DNA of 64,000 nt from Ophiobolus disseminans (GCA_010093685.1 MU006223.1:144908-208907); one strand, 5' to 3'. Positions 21,574 to 33,249 are shown, counted from the first letter of the stretch. The notes: generated from the sequence alone by a model not told the origin. Numbers and translations are program-made.

Positions 21574-23299
21574 ATGACTTCCGCGCCCGAGCACACCAAA
21601 ACCAAAGCGTCGGTCGAGCTTGTTGACCGAGTCAGCATGGTGGACGAGCCGCTGAAGCCAGAACATGGAGGCGAACTGGACAAGTTTGGAGCGGCTGCGA
21701 AAACAGATCCTGCTGAGATTGCCTTGGTAAAGAAGATTGATCTCTACATGCTGGTAAGTTGATCATAATCACTCGCTGGAACCCGAGCTGAATACTTCTA
21801 GCCAATCCTGTGGTTCATGTACTTCCTCAACTTTCTCGACCGCAACGCAATCGTCAACGGCAAGCTGAATAACCTGGACAAGGATCTTGGAATGAAAGGA
21901 ACAGAATACAACACTTGCGTGAGCATTTTCTTCGTGGGGTAAGTGGGCGTTCCCTTCCAGAGTCCTCTCGTCTCCTACTAAATGGTCGTTCATAGCTATC
22001 TCATTGGGCAAGTTCCATCCAATCTATTACTCACGCGAATCAAACCAGCATACTACATGGCAGGCTGGATGATGGCATGGGCTATTGTGAGCACGTGCAT
22101 GGCCTTCGTCAAGAATTATCACGGCATGTTGGCATGCAGGTAGGTACATTCACCCCACTGGATCGCGCCTAGCCTAACGACGCCAGATTTGTATTGGGTG
22201 TGACAGAAGCACCCTTCTATCCAGGAGCAGTATACATGATCAGCATCTTCTATGCTCGCAAAGAGACTGCAACCAGGTTATCCATCTTCTACACTGGCAA
22301 CTTGCTGGCAAGCGCCTTTTCGGGCCTGATTGCGGCTCCAATCTTCTCTGAACTACATGGCAAGAATGGCATGGAAGGGTGGCGCTGGCTGTTCCTGATC
22401 CAAGGAGTGATTACAAGTATGCGCCATGGTTCCAGAACTGCGTGGCTTCAAATTTGCTGACTCGGTGCTCAGTTGCTGCAGCCGTCCTTGCCTTTTTCAT
22501 GCTTCCGAATGCGCCTCTTCAAACTAGGTGGCTCACCCCAGACGAACGACAATTGGCACACAACAGGATTGCGCGAGACACAACGCAGAAGAAGGGAAAA
22601 GTGAGCCTCTGGAAGGGCCTGCGCGAGGCATGTACCGACTACCGAACCTGGATATTCGCTCTCATGCAAAACATGCATCTGTCTGCGAACGGCTTCAAGG
22701 CAAGTAATCCATGTATACGATCAATTTGGAGGCCATACTAATATTTATTGCAACAGAACTTTCTACCGACTGTGGTGAAGACTTTAGGCTTCAACACAAC
22801 GATCACCCTTGTTCTAACATGCCCGCCATACCTCATTGCAGGTGTGATGTCCGTCCTTGTATCCTGGTCTTCTGGACGATTCAACGAACGCACCTGGCAT
22901 ATTTCAGTCTCCAAGACCGTTGCAATCATAGGTTTCATCGTTGGCACTGCGTCGTATAACGTCGGTGCACGATACTTCGCCATGGTACTTTTCGTGGGAG
23001 CAACGTATGGTGTGAACAACATCAGTCTTGCATGGGCGGCCGGTGTACTCGGCCAAACGGACGAGAAGAAGGCTACAGTCGTCGCCATTGTCAATACGCT
23101 GGGCAATCTATCTTTCGTATACACCCCGTATCTGTGGCCCTCGACTGATGCGCCGCAATTCACCAAGGCCATGTACGCCAGTGTGGGATTTTCCGCTGGA
23201 GTCATTGCCTGCGCCTGGGTGCTGAGGCTCGTTCTTCAGCGGGACAATCGCAAGATTCGAGCCATGGACAACGAAGCCGTCAACTTTTACGTCTACTAG
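21574..23299 (+). CDS. MFS transporter, anion:cation symporter (Dal5/Tna1-like) family
   Basis: Exons 21574..21753, 21802..21938, 21996..22139, 22187..22416, 22473..22699 and 22757..23299 give 486 residues; phases sum to a clean frame. Family marks: the N-terminal D-x-A-E-x-x-L-V-x-K-I-D block, FLNFLDRNAIVNGKLNNL in TM1, GYLIGQVPSNLLLTRIKP, GVTEAPFYPGAVYMISIFY, and the central NFLPTVVKTLGF. These define the allantoate/nicotinate permease group, plasma-membrane importers of organic anions. The fifth intron has a GC donor (AAG|GCAAGT) with a normal AG; only that donor restores GFK|NFLPTVV. It is paralogous to the symporter at 59.8-61.5 kb. Being divergent from the A-T-R reductase, it may carry that enzyme's substrate or product, but such transporters usually serve nutrient uptake. 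Confidence 0.88.
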
Positions 23300-25408
23300 G
23301 GCAGAGATTGCGACATGGTACCTATGGGTGAGCTTACCGTCACACGTGCAACTCGGATCAGCTGAGTATCCGTGTTGTTGCGGGTTTGGCTTGAGGGAAC
23401 ATTGTCGTCAACGTAAGGGTTGGCTCGGGGGGATTGGCCAAGTCTGTGTTGCCGTCGTGATACTGGTCATCTCGCTGTTCTTAGTCTCTGGAATCGATAG
23501 TTTAACGTTACCGGGAACAATAAACATTAGCTGTTGGCCATCTGATACACTGGTAGCAAAAACTCTACTCGCCACCCCAGTTTAGATTTTACATGTGAGA
23601 GTTTGATGCGTCGATTCCATGGATTGGTGTGTGTGCGATCGCGAGTTCGCAATGTTGCTGAACCATGCTTACTCACGCCCATGAGGATGGCGGTATGGGG
23701 AGGGCCTGATATGTTTCAATACACCATCACGATACGATATTCTTCCCTAAGTGGTAAGTTCCAAGGTTGGAGATCCTGAGTCACATATCACAAATGAAGA
23801 CTGTCGGTATCAAGAGTCCCCCAAGAGGCTTTCAGTTCACTATTGCCGTCGATACATCGGAGACATTGAGGTAGGGTTAATGTGCAGCAGCCTTTTCTAC
23901 CCTTATCCTGTCGCCGAGTCTTGCACATCGCCGCCTGCTGGTCAAGGCCAAATCGAAACTATGCCCCACCCTCAAGGCCAATCGCCACGCTCGGCTCGAT
24001 GCGTCTTCAGAACTACTGCCAAAAGACGACGCAAGCTGAGATAACGAAGTCGCAGTTAGCTAGCTCTGAAGGCTAAAACCCCTGAATCTAGCATCGAATG
24101 TAAGTAGCGCAATAAGTGCTACTCTAGAACCTGCACTTAAGTTCACCTATGGCGGCGCAGTATATTTAGAACTAAGCTCAACAATACTTTACAGCGTGGG
24201 AAGTAGAGCGTGAGCTCTAGTCGCTAAACGTTCAAGCAACAAGGGGAACGAACATTCTCCGTTACCAGCCGCCAGACCAAACACTCGCCCAGGCACATGC
24301 AAGGCTCCTTCACCACTCGCACACGCCCTTGTGTGCTTAGATAAGCTGACCCCTCGACGCTCAGACCCACTTCCCGCGTCCCCGCGCCGCCGAGTATATG
24401 TCGCGCACCCAGCTCCGCCTCTGCATTCCTCGACAACGACTGCACTCAACTTCGCCAGTCGCCTACGCCTTCCCCGCCGCCTGCTTCTCCGCATACGACT
24501 CCCATTTTTACTACCCCAAAATTCCCAAACATCTCGAATCTACCAACACACCAACCAGCAGAGCGAACAGCTCTTCCATTTCCCGCGCCTCCCCGCGTCA
24601 GCCGCTCGAACCCTCGGGTTCTAACGCTCAGGCTTGACCTGTTGATATGGTGCCTCCCAATGGACGCCGGCAAGCCAATGTGGTTTGACGCTTTAGGCTT
24701 ATTCTATTAAGAAGTTTAGCTTCCTGAGGGGGCGGGCAGCCCCTTGTGGTTTTGACGCTTGGCTTGTACCTTGATGAACGGCGCCTCCTATTGGAGACCG
24801 GCGGGCTACACTGTAGCTTGACGCTTCGAGCTTGACTTGTTGATTTGCATTCGATTGGGATGCTGCTGGGCTGAGCTCGGCTTCACCAGGCCTTGTATCT
24901 GTTTGTGGTACTTTGTACCGACAGCGGGGTTTTTTTCCTCGGGGCTTATCGAGTTCAGCTTCGTTGCTTCTCGGTCTTGGCTCAGCTGAGACATTTTTTT
25001 TTCCATTGAGCTCAGGGTCTTTATGGTCTGACTTGAGGGAGAAAAGCTTGCATTGAGGCACAAACGCGCTGGTTGAGATACACACCTACCACGACTTGAG
25101 CGTATGGCGAGGGAATGAAGAAAAGCTTATAGACATATGTTGGAAAATGCGAGATGCGTACAAGTAGATGGATCATGTCTCGATCGTATTGCTATGTAGG
25201 TGTGTTGCACAATGCATACTTCCCGGGTATATTTCCTATGGCTGTTGAATGGCCATACTCCATTTTTCACCCCCAACGCCGGGCACCATATCTGACGCCT
25301 TCATTCCCGGCCCTCGACCTGGTATGCATCAGCAGGTCGACTCTTCATCCACCCGGCTCTCGTAGATTTGTTGAAAACACGAGCGTCAGCGCTCACACAT
25401 TGCGGCGC
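23300..25408. other. Gene-free stretch with a tandem repeat
   Basis: About 2.1 kb without a gene I can support; the several overlapping frames at 24190-24670 have biased composition and no domain. It includes the 66-bp tandem repeat (24624-24886) and, on its minus strand, an open frame (24699-25085) that runs through the repeat. The 3' ends of the MFS and adenosine kinase genes converge here. Confidence 0.4.
24624..24886. repeat. Diverged tandem repeat, four units of about 66 bp
   Basis: Units begin with ACGCTCAGGCTTG (24624), ACGCTTTAGGCTT (24688), ACGCTTGGCTTG (24755) and ACGCTTCGAGCTTG (24821); spacing is 64, 67 and 66 bp. Each unit contains a GTTGATxxGGxGCC-like block, then GGC/GGGC and ACxGTGG/TAGC before the next start. 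Divergence between units is high. Confidence 0.55.
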
Positions 25409-26528
25409 TTAGCTAGCGGTGTAGGTCTGCTTGGGCTGCGGGTACGAGGGGCCCAGCTCCTGAATGCTCAGCTTGGCGAGCCACTGGCCCATGTCGATGG
25501 CGGTGTCGAGGCTCTTGCCCTGGACGATGCCGGCGACGAAGCCGCCAGCGAAAGCGTCGCCGGCGCCATTGGTGTCGTTGATCTTCTCTGAGCCGATGTC
25601 GTGCACGGGGAACTCCTTGACTTCGACATCGCCGCTCTCCTTTGCGGTGACGGCGATGGTGGGGTCGGTGCCTTGGGTGAAGACGACGGTTCGCGAGCGC
25701 TTGGTGTTCTTCTTGGGGCCGTTTGCGATGGTCTCGGCAATTTTCTTGACGTCCTTGGACTCGATGTTGTGCGACTCGGCGAAAGCGGCGGCCTCGGTCT
25801 CGTTGCCAATGAGGATGTCGACGTAGGGCAGAATCTCGTCGAGCGGGTCCTTGAAGAACTGGGAGATGAAGGGGGCGGAGAGGTTGAGGATGAAGGGCTT
25901 GTTCTTTGCAGCCGCCTCCTCGGCCAGCGCCTTGATGGCGGGCACGCAGACGGTCAAGTGGAAGCCGCCGACGTAGAAGACTTGCGCGTTCTCGACCTGC
26001 TTCCAAATGCGCTCCTCCTTCAAATGCTCGACCTTGTAGTTGTTCGCCGCGGCGAGATCGGTGCACATGGAGCGGTTGTGGCCGGTGATGACGACGCCGC
26101 AGCGACCGGTGGGCGTCTTTTCGTCGTACAGGTACTCGGCCTTGACGCCGGCCTCGGTCGTGATCTTCTCGAGCGTCTCGCCGTACTTGTCCTTGCCAAT
26201 GCAGCCGATGTAGACGGTCGAGTTGGGCTGGAGAATGTACTGGGCGCCTCGGGCCGTGTTCTGCGCCGCACCGCCAGCGATGAGGACGGCCTTGTAGTTC
26301 TGGATCAGGTCGTCGTAGATGCCCATGTGCTTCTCGGGATCAGCGAGGATGGCATCGTTGGCCTTGAGCTCGTACTTGTCGAGCAATGCTTGGTTGCTGT
26401 CCATCCTGTCAGCACGCCTTTTTCTTCCTTCTCTCTCAACAGACTCTGTTGTCATGAAACACTCACCCGACACCCTGAATGTCCAGCAGCGGGTTCTCCA
26501 AGCACAGAAGTTCGTATTTGCCAGCCAT
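25409..26528 (-). CDS. ADO1: Adenosine kinase
   Basis: Exons 26528..26467 and 26405..25409 give 352 residues, the usual size. The 61-nt intron (GTGAGT to ACAG) follows the first 20 codons, MAGKYELLCLENPLLDIQGV. PfkB-family marks are all present: the early GGAAQNTARGAQ in the substrate-binding segment, GCIGKDKYG, FYVGGFHL, ILIGNETEAAAF, and NDTNGAGDAFAGG with the catalytic Asp at about residue 304. The enzyme phosphorylates adenosine to AMP in the cytosol; in fungi this mainly clears adenosine made by S-adenosylhomocysteine hydrolase and so sustains methylation. GC-rich coding sequence leaves a 310-codon open shadow on the other strand. Confidence 0.96.
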
Positions 26529-27012
26529 TGTGAATCTAAGTACAGGTTTCGAGTAAAGGCGTGTGGAGATGTTGTCGTGGAGCGCAAAACGTGGGGCAGA
26601 AATATGCGTCGTCGAGGGGCAGCGTTGCCGTAAGCTCGGAGAGCGCTTGCCGGCAGCGGCGTTTGGCGGGGAAGGTGCAGCCGAGCGAGCGTCGGAAGTC
26701 CGAAGTCACATCGTCTAACATTATAAGTGTTGAGACCATCAGTTCGACCTCGCTATAGTTAAGCCTTGTTGATTGCGTTATGAATGTATCTACCTCCTAT
26801 CTCTTCAACATCTCCCTCGTCTTCCCAACACACGCTCCTTCTCAATACAACACTCCTCCAATGTGTCCACCTCAACTCCGCGTGCAACGTGCGCTTCATC
26901 GACTGCCATGATGACTACTTCCCCCACTTCCATGACGATAGCCTGTGTGCTCGTGTCTGGAGCCGGCCCTCTGCTGCTGCTGGAGACCGAACGGGCTAGA
27001 GTTGGGCGAGTT
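26529..27012. other. Intergenic, adenosine kinase promoter / PAN3 3' end
   Basis: Both neighbours are on the minus strand. This 484-bp stretch holds the upstream region of adenosine kinase and the 3' UTR of PAN3; no ORF was supported. Confidence 0.4.
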
Positions 27013-29266
27013 CTACTTGCCCGCTCCGCGCCCGGCCCTGATCAAATCTTGAAACGCAGACTCCAATCCGCGCTTCAACTCGCGGTAGCTCACGATTAAA
27101 ACGTTTTGCTCGTCCCTGCTCGTGAGTGCCACCTTTTCGTCCGTCCCTGCGTCCAGCTTGTTGAGACAGTCTAAAACATGCGCCAAGTCTGTGACCGGGT
27201 GTCCATTGGCATCCACTTGATGGAATACAAAATCGCGGAAAAGTTTGAGATAGTATCGCTCGCCAGTCTCGGCCCACACGGACGAGGGATTCGTCGTGCT
27301 GCTTCCTGGCATCTGTTGCGAGGCGTCCAGCTCCGGGCGCTCGTTGATCATGTTGAGCTTGACAAGCAGGCGCACAATCCTCGACGACTCGAGCTCCCGT
27401 CCGAGCGTGTTAGTCAGCGTGTCCTGCGCATGAAGTTCGCTATCAAACACAGATGCGAGCTGATCAGCTATGCCTGCTAAGAAAAGATCAATGTCCTTTG
27501 ACATGGCTCCCGGACTTGTGGGAGACGACGGTGTCCCGGCGGGCGGCTGTGGATTTAGTAGCCACTGAATGCACTCCTTAAGTCGCGCCGTATAGCTGCG
27601 TGTGACGTAATCCATCGACTTCTGCATTTGTAGATGAGCCGAGGGGCTGTTGTTTGCAATGCATAGTATCAATCGTCCTAGCTGCACGAGGTCATCGGCT
27701 TGCGCCTCGGGCAGAGGTCGCGCATTCTCAAATTGGACAATGTCCATGATTGCGCACGCATTCAAGCGAATACGGTTTTTCGCCGTCAGCAAAATCTTGG
27801 AAGGGGATATCAGCCTTGCAGCCAGACCGGATCCATGGATAGCTTTGAGAGCCGATCCGATTTGAATAATGTAGCCCCATAGCACTTGCTCTGGAACATG
27901 CGATGATGCGGTCTGTCGACCATGAAAGCGCTGCATTGGTTTAAAGTGCTCGTCCGCAAGCGACTTGGAGTTTGGATGGTAGTCGGTGACTAGGATAAGG
28001 GAGCTGTCGCCGAAAGCGCGGGTCGTGAAAGCCTCGTGTATCGTGACGACGCTACCATTGAGGATGCGCTTCCATGGCTGAGCAGACCGGATGGCCGTTT
28101 CGCTCGTGAGTCGAAAATTTTCGAGGCGACGTAGTGCATACGTCTTTCCGTCCTTTCCAGAAATGGCCTTGTATATCCAGCTTGCATAGCCAAATGGCGC
28201 ATTGTTCTTCTGCGGAGTGGTGTCGAGGCAGAACAACGAGTGGAACTGCTCAATGGGAGGGAGTGTCGTGTTGGGCAGAACCTGGCGAGCAACTTCTGCC
28301 TTCTTCTGTAAATCTTCCCGGATCGCGTCCGGAATGAAAAAGTCATGTGCAGTTCGCTGGTATGCGAGCAGTCCCGTCGGCTGCGGTCCTACGGGCCAAT
28401 ACAAGTGATATGCGGGTGATGCCTGGAACCCGTTGTGGTTGAAAGGGTAGCCAGAGCCCAATCCCGAGGAGTCTTGCGCATATGGATTGATAGTTGCGGA
28501 CTGATGTTGTCCAGTTATTGTAGAAATGCTCGTGTTTGCAGTGTACGGGTCGTAACCAAAGGATGACGCTGAAGCATTGGACTCGCCCTACGTGCACCGT
28601 CTTTTGTCAGACGCAGTCTGCCGATTCTCGACAAAGTATGAGTGGTGCGAATGGGCACGACGGAAGAAGGAAAAGGCTATGACGTACCATTGGGCCACCA
28701 AACGTCTCTGGCACGAACTCTTGAAAGTCGGGCGCGTGCCAATCGAGGATGGGTTCCTTGTTGTGCAAGCTCGGGGTGCTAACGGCTGAGGCAATCAGCA
28801 TGCAAAACGATGCATATAGGCGACAACTCGGAAACTCACTGGAGCGTTGCGACTTTGGGGTGAAGACGGCAGCGTTGGCAGCCTTGGGCGAGATGGCAGC
28901 GTTGCGGGCAGCGGGCGTTACTGATCCATTCGGAGCGGTCGATAGGGGCGTGAAGGAGGGAGAGTCGACATTGAATCGCTTCTTTCCATTCTCGCTCTGG
29001 CCCACCTTGGAGTGGTCGTGAATGTAGGGACAGGCTAGCAAGTGTCACCATGGCATTCGGCAGGCGCGGTGGCCGGCACTTACTGTTTTCGTACCGGCAA
29101 TGCCCGTAGATTGTCACATTGCGGCAGAAAGTGTTCTTAGCTTCTGCATGGCTGGTCAGAGACGCCCTATCACGCTAAGAGGACTCTTCGTACCGCGACC
29201 TTTTGGCCGAGGAGACGCCACTCCTCGTCGCGAATCACCCGAAGGGCTCCCGAAAGTTGTTGCCAT
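27013..29266 (-). CDS. PAN3: PAN3, regulatory subunit of PAN2-PAN3 deadenylase
   Basis: Exons 29266..29194, 29143..29084, 29034..28840, 28785..28688 and 28587..27013 give 666 residues, normal for the family. The CCCH zinc finger is assembled from three exons: CRNVTIYGHC, CRYENTC and CPYIH, spacing C-X8-C-X5-C-X3-H at residues 31-50. A linker with a PAM2-like segment follows. Then come the pseudokinase domain (WKRILNGSVVTIHEAFTTRA, LVTDYHPNSKSLADEHF, ALKAIHGSGLAARLI) and the helical C-terminal knob (YYLKLFRDFVFHQVDANGHP). The degraded catalytic loop (no HRD or DFG) is expected for PAN3. It dimerises, binds poly(A) and poly(A)-binding protein, and brings the PAN2 nuclease to mRNA tails in the cytoplasm. 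The frame is open for another 175 codons upstream of ATG 29266, but homologous PAN3 proteins start at this methionine. Confidence 0.95.
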
Positions 29267-30826
29267 CAAGCGACCCTGAATTACCGCCGGGTTCCTGGAA
29301 GCAGGGTGAGGCTGGCGCTCCCGGTGCGCGGGCTGCGGTGATGGAGTCTCGTCCGGCGCGGCGCCTGTGGGCTGCGGTTCTGGCGGTGTGCGAATCAAGC
29401 GCGTATCGTCGGATGAGGCTCGTCCTCTACTCCATCTGTTACTCGGCTTGCTGGGCTTGTGGTGTCTAATATCCCGTGTCTGTCTTAGGGGCGTGCTATC
29501 ACCACGGCGAGTCTGCGCAACCGGGAGGGAGTCCCGGGACGACTGCGAGGTCAGCTCGGATAGCGATTCGGTGGTGGAGGAGCCTGAGCTCGCAGTCGCA
29601 TTCGCATGTGTCGGGGCCGACGTCTGCGGAGGCGCGCCTTTGTTCGGCGTCGTGGGCTGAATGGTGGGCAACTTTGGCTCGTCGTTCTCGTGCGAGGTTC
29701 CTGGGAGCTTATTAGAGAGCGATCTCTGGTCATAAAACACCCGGCAGAATAATGCCGGCTTCTGCGAGCGTTCGGAACCGCTGAAGGACATTGCGCGTGA
29801 TCCGTTTACAACGGCCGGCTATGGCATGGGAGAACTCACGATCAGTCGAGCGGGCAATCACCTCCACGCGCCAATTCCGACTTCCTGTAACATCAAGAGC
29901 CGTGTCTCCATCGGCAGGCGCGACCCAGTATACAAACAATGCGAGGCAAGCGCGGGCGTGGGAAGTATGAGGTGGGACAGCTATAGCTACGTTATCAGCG
30001 TGCCGCCAGCCGATGCTAGTTTGGCGCGTTTGCATCCGCGGCAGACGTCACACCTCCAACCCTCACACTTCACCTCGCCCAACCCACACCTCCCACCAAC
30101 ACTGCACACCGAATTCACGGCAAACTTGCTACATCTTCCCAAACTAACAGCATACCCTCGACTGGCCAGCGATGCAGCATACTTGTTTCATCTCCTACAC
30201 TTCGCGAGCCTACGAAGATGCAGGGAGTAGTGCGACCATCACCAGTCCAAGAGAACCATCTCGAACAAGCCTAACATCACTCGAAATGTTACCTCCAACT
30301 GAATTGCTGCAACTTTCCTCGTCCTTGGCCCCGTCTTCCTTTTGCTGTTCTCTCATCTTCAATCTGGGCTATGCTGCTCACCATTTCTCAGCGATGCTGT
30401 TGTGCTTCAATTCCTTGTCACTACTGAGCTTATGCGATCTATTCAATAGTTCGACCTCCACGCGCATTTCTGCCGCCGCCGTATATCACGCGAAATATGA
30501 TTGACGATATGCGCTTGGGCAATTTTGCATCTCAGTTCATATTTCCCACTTTATCACCGTTGAGTTCAAGTATTGCAAATGAAGGCGCGCTAGTTATCGT
30601 TGGAATACCAGTTCACCCCTTCATGATACATCGTGTCTCTTCTCCGTCGGGATACATGTCTCACAGCAAATTTAAGATGAGACGGACAACAAACGCTTCA
30701 CGAGGCTCCGGGTGGCGGAGGAGTGAAAGAGCGCAACAGCAGCACTTGCCTCGCCCTCACTCCACGCGTACCTTGCGCCTTTTGCCCCACAGTCCTCTCA
30801 AGCGCAGCCCCACCACCACAGCAACC
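29267..30826. other. Intergenic, PAN3 upstream region
   Basis: The first 525 bp hold a minus-strand open frame in phase with PAN3 exon 1, Ser/Pro/Thr-rich and probably the PAN3 leader. From 29800 to 30826 I see only short frames. The stretch before 30827 is rich in C and A, like a fungal 5' leader. Confidence 0.4.
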
Positions 30827-31619
30827 ATGGACCAGCGCGATCAACCGCTGACAGCTATCAGTCATCAACAGAACAAATATCTACCGAGCATGATCGAGCC
30901 CTGTGCTACAACCACTGGCGCCGCTGGGCGTAAAATCTGCGGCATCTTCCACCTCCTCACATGCGGACACATTATCGCAATCGACAATGAAGATCGGCGT
31001 TGTGGACGCAATTGCCAACATGCCGCCACGCTCAGTGCCTCCACACTTGAACAGTTAGTGGGTTATCGCCAACTCATGATTTATTCGACTAACATCTCCC
31101 AGCTCAGAAGAGCTCATTTCACACATGCAGTACAACGACAAGCTCCACTGCGAAACTTGCTACGGAATTCCGTTCGACCGCTACAGGCTCATAACCTCCC
31201 AAGAAGAACCATTCGGCCTACGTCGCTCCCTCGCCATCACAAGATCCATGCTCCAAACCAACTTCGGGCTCGACCACGACCTCGTCAACGCCATGCTCTG
31301 CTCGCCCTTCTTCAACTCCACCCTCAAGGGCTTTGACTGGAACAACACCCACGCCCTGCGTTGCGGCCACGAAGTTTGGAGCATAACACTGCGACCCTGT
31401 GGCGCCAACTGTACAGATGCACCTGGCTGTCGTGGTGCCAGTTATCCGCAGAAGGAGAGGCGGGCCGATGCGATCCTTTGCCAAGAGTGCGTGGCGCGCG
31501 CAGAACTGGTGTATCAACGGTATACGAAGCTGGAGGAAGAGAGGGCGAGCAGGGGAGGTGACGGGGGTGTTAGCGCTGGGCCGCGTGCCACGCCCGAGCC
31601 GAGGGAAGCTGGGTGGTGA
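30827..31619 (+). CDS. Small Cys-rich, probably zinc-binding protein, unknown function
   Basis: Exons 30827..31053 and 31103..31619 give 247 residues. The 49-nt intron has donor GTTAGT, a GACTAAC branch and CCCAG; it joins LEH|SEELISHMQYND. ATG 30827 has a good context (ACCATGG). Cysteines come in pairs with His: CGIFHLLTCGHIIA, RRCGRNCQH, LHCETCYG, LRCGHEVW, RPCGANC, ILCQECVARA. The repeated C-G-H followed by a hydrophobic stretch suggests metal coordination, somewhat like RING-derived or short fungal zinc-ribbon proteins, but no known spacing fits. The C-terminal 40 residues are charged and Gly-rich. No signal peptide is evident, so it is probably intracellular. Confidence 0.65.
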
Positions 31620-32270
31620 AATGGCGATGATATCTAGTCACACAACAAGTTGCAATGCGTGAAAATGGAGATGTAGCTCGTCTTGCGGTTCTAGTCAGCT
31701 CTTGACGCCTTAGTCTCGACACAAAGCTATAAGAGGCAGCGCATGTGGAAATCGGTAACCATCAAGCTAGTTAGATTTTGCGCACGTTTTCACTCAGGCC
31801 CATCCAATTCAATGTCTCTGCAAGGCTCCCATGCGCCGCATCCCATCGAACCTCCAAGTCCCGCTCTAGACCTCGTTCCCTGCTTCGGCGGACCATACTG
31901 ACGCTGGCCTATATAGCTTACATCATAGCTAAACGTCTCCGCCTCGCGTACACATACTTTTGCGGCGCCCTCTTCGTACTACTGTAATCTCATCTAGCGT
32001 CGCCGGCACAGATGGCGCTGGCATTGCTCTCGTAGCGATACATCGTGCATGGAGGCACTCTTGCGCTCGAGAATCCTATGGAAGCAAAGCCGGTCGCATG
32101 GCATGGTACTTGTAAACGCGACAACATGCTATATGAAGGATCTGGCCTGAGACCTAGTATCGTGTTTCCTTGCTCCATATACTCGCTCTAGTTCGCTGCT
32201 TGTAATCAACACATTTACACGTCAACCTATGCGCATAATAGTCAAGCAACATCTCCTTCTGACACATTTC

Positions 32271-32415
32271 TTCCTCGAGTCAGATCCTAAAGACCCGCGC
32301 TCAATGAAAAAAGGGATATCAAGGCTCGCAGCCGGCCAAGATATAGACATAGAGTGAACTCTAGTGCTGTGTGTGTATCATCCAAAGCTAAGCCCCAGCT
32401 TGAATGCAGTGACGA
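32271..32415 (-). repeat. Direct repeat copy A (pairs with 33250-33380)
   Basis: Copy A and copy B share TTCCTCGAGTCAGATC, AAAGA, GCTCAATGAAAAAAG, GGAACTCTAG/TGAACTCTAG and AGCTTGAATGCAGTGACGA, in the same order, about 980 bp apart. On the minus strand both encode the C-terminal peptide VTAFKL followed within seven codons by a stop. Confidence 0.7.
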
Positions 32416-32544
32416 GGGTTGCCCCATGACAGGTCTGGAACCCGTAGCAGACAATGAAGTCTGGTGTAGCGAACGGGACCTTTGTTCGCGGCACACCCGG
32501 TGTGTGCATACAGGAGGTAAGCCGCCTGGCACTCACCACGGGGG

Positions 32545-32755
32545 TGAGAAACTTACTGCAGACGGCTAGTTGTCTGGCGCTCGCGGTAGCCTTGGAGCGA
32601 CTTACTGCGGACGGTGGGGTGTCAGGCACCCAAGATTGCCTTGTGAACGACTTACTACAGACGAGGTCTGGCGCCCAAGATTGCCTTGTGGACGACTTAC
32701 TGTAGACGGCGGGCTGTCTGGCACTGGCGGTAGCCTTGCAAGTGACTTTATTCCT
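32545..32755 (-). repeat. 43-52 bp minisatellite, about four units
   Basis: Plus-strand units start ACTTACTGCAGACGG (32551), ACTTACTGCGGACGG (32600), ACTTACTACAGACGA (32651) and ACTTACTGTAGACGG (32696), each followed by TCTGGC/TCAGGC and a (T)AGCCTTG or TTGCCTTG block. On the minus strand every unit boundary reads (C/T)AGTAAGT, so each unit carries a consensus splice-donor core. The minus frame 32378-32932 stays open through the array (repeat peptide SKSxTRQSWxPD) and ends in copy A. Confidence 0.65.
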
Positions 32756-33249
32756 GTATTTAATAGCAAGTGTCGAAGGGCGAAGTTGAAGGGAGTCGAT
32801 TGAAGTGCGGTGATGAAGGGTGAGGGGCGCGTTGATGGAGGAAGAACTTGGGCGGAGGAATGCAGAATTTATGGAGAGCAGGACTAGGCCGTCGCGCTTG
32901 TTGGGTATGTGGTCCATGTAGATAGGATGCATGCGTATGTGTTGAGGCTGTGTGAATGCGCGTTCACGTGATTGTGACGGACTGGAAGGGTGATTGTGTT
33001 TGAGCTGCGTTAAGTGCTCTTTTCACATTGAACTGGAGGTACAGTGAGATCAGCCCGGTCCTTGTTTTTGGGTCGATCTCGGTGGGCGACGCATAACAGG
33101 ATGAAGACGGTATCTCTGACGAGAGTCTCCACGCCACACAGTGAAGAAGAATGCAGGACGCGACCCGTGGACGTCACGATCACGGGAGCATATCTGAAAG
33201 TATGCGCTGCAAATGTTCTGGGGTTGTTGATCAATTAATACAAGCAAAT

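Noticed and set aside
24331..24673. Three overlapping ORFs proposed as small proteins
   Set aside because: Biased Arg/Pro/Ser composition on both strands and no signal peptide or cysteine pattern.
25601..26533. 310-codon plus frame opposite adenosine kinase
   Set aside because: Antisense shadow of a strongly supported kinase; composition is Val/Leu/Gly/Asp-biased as expected for a reverse frame.
32545..32755. CRISPR-like array
   Set aside because: Units are imperfect, contiguous and without unique spacers, in a eukaryotic genome; it is a minisatellite.
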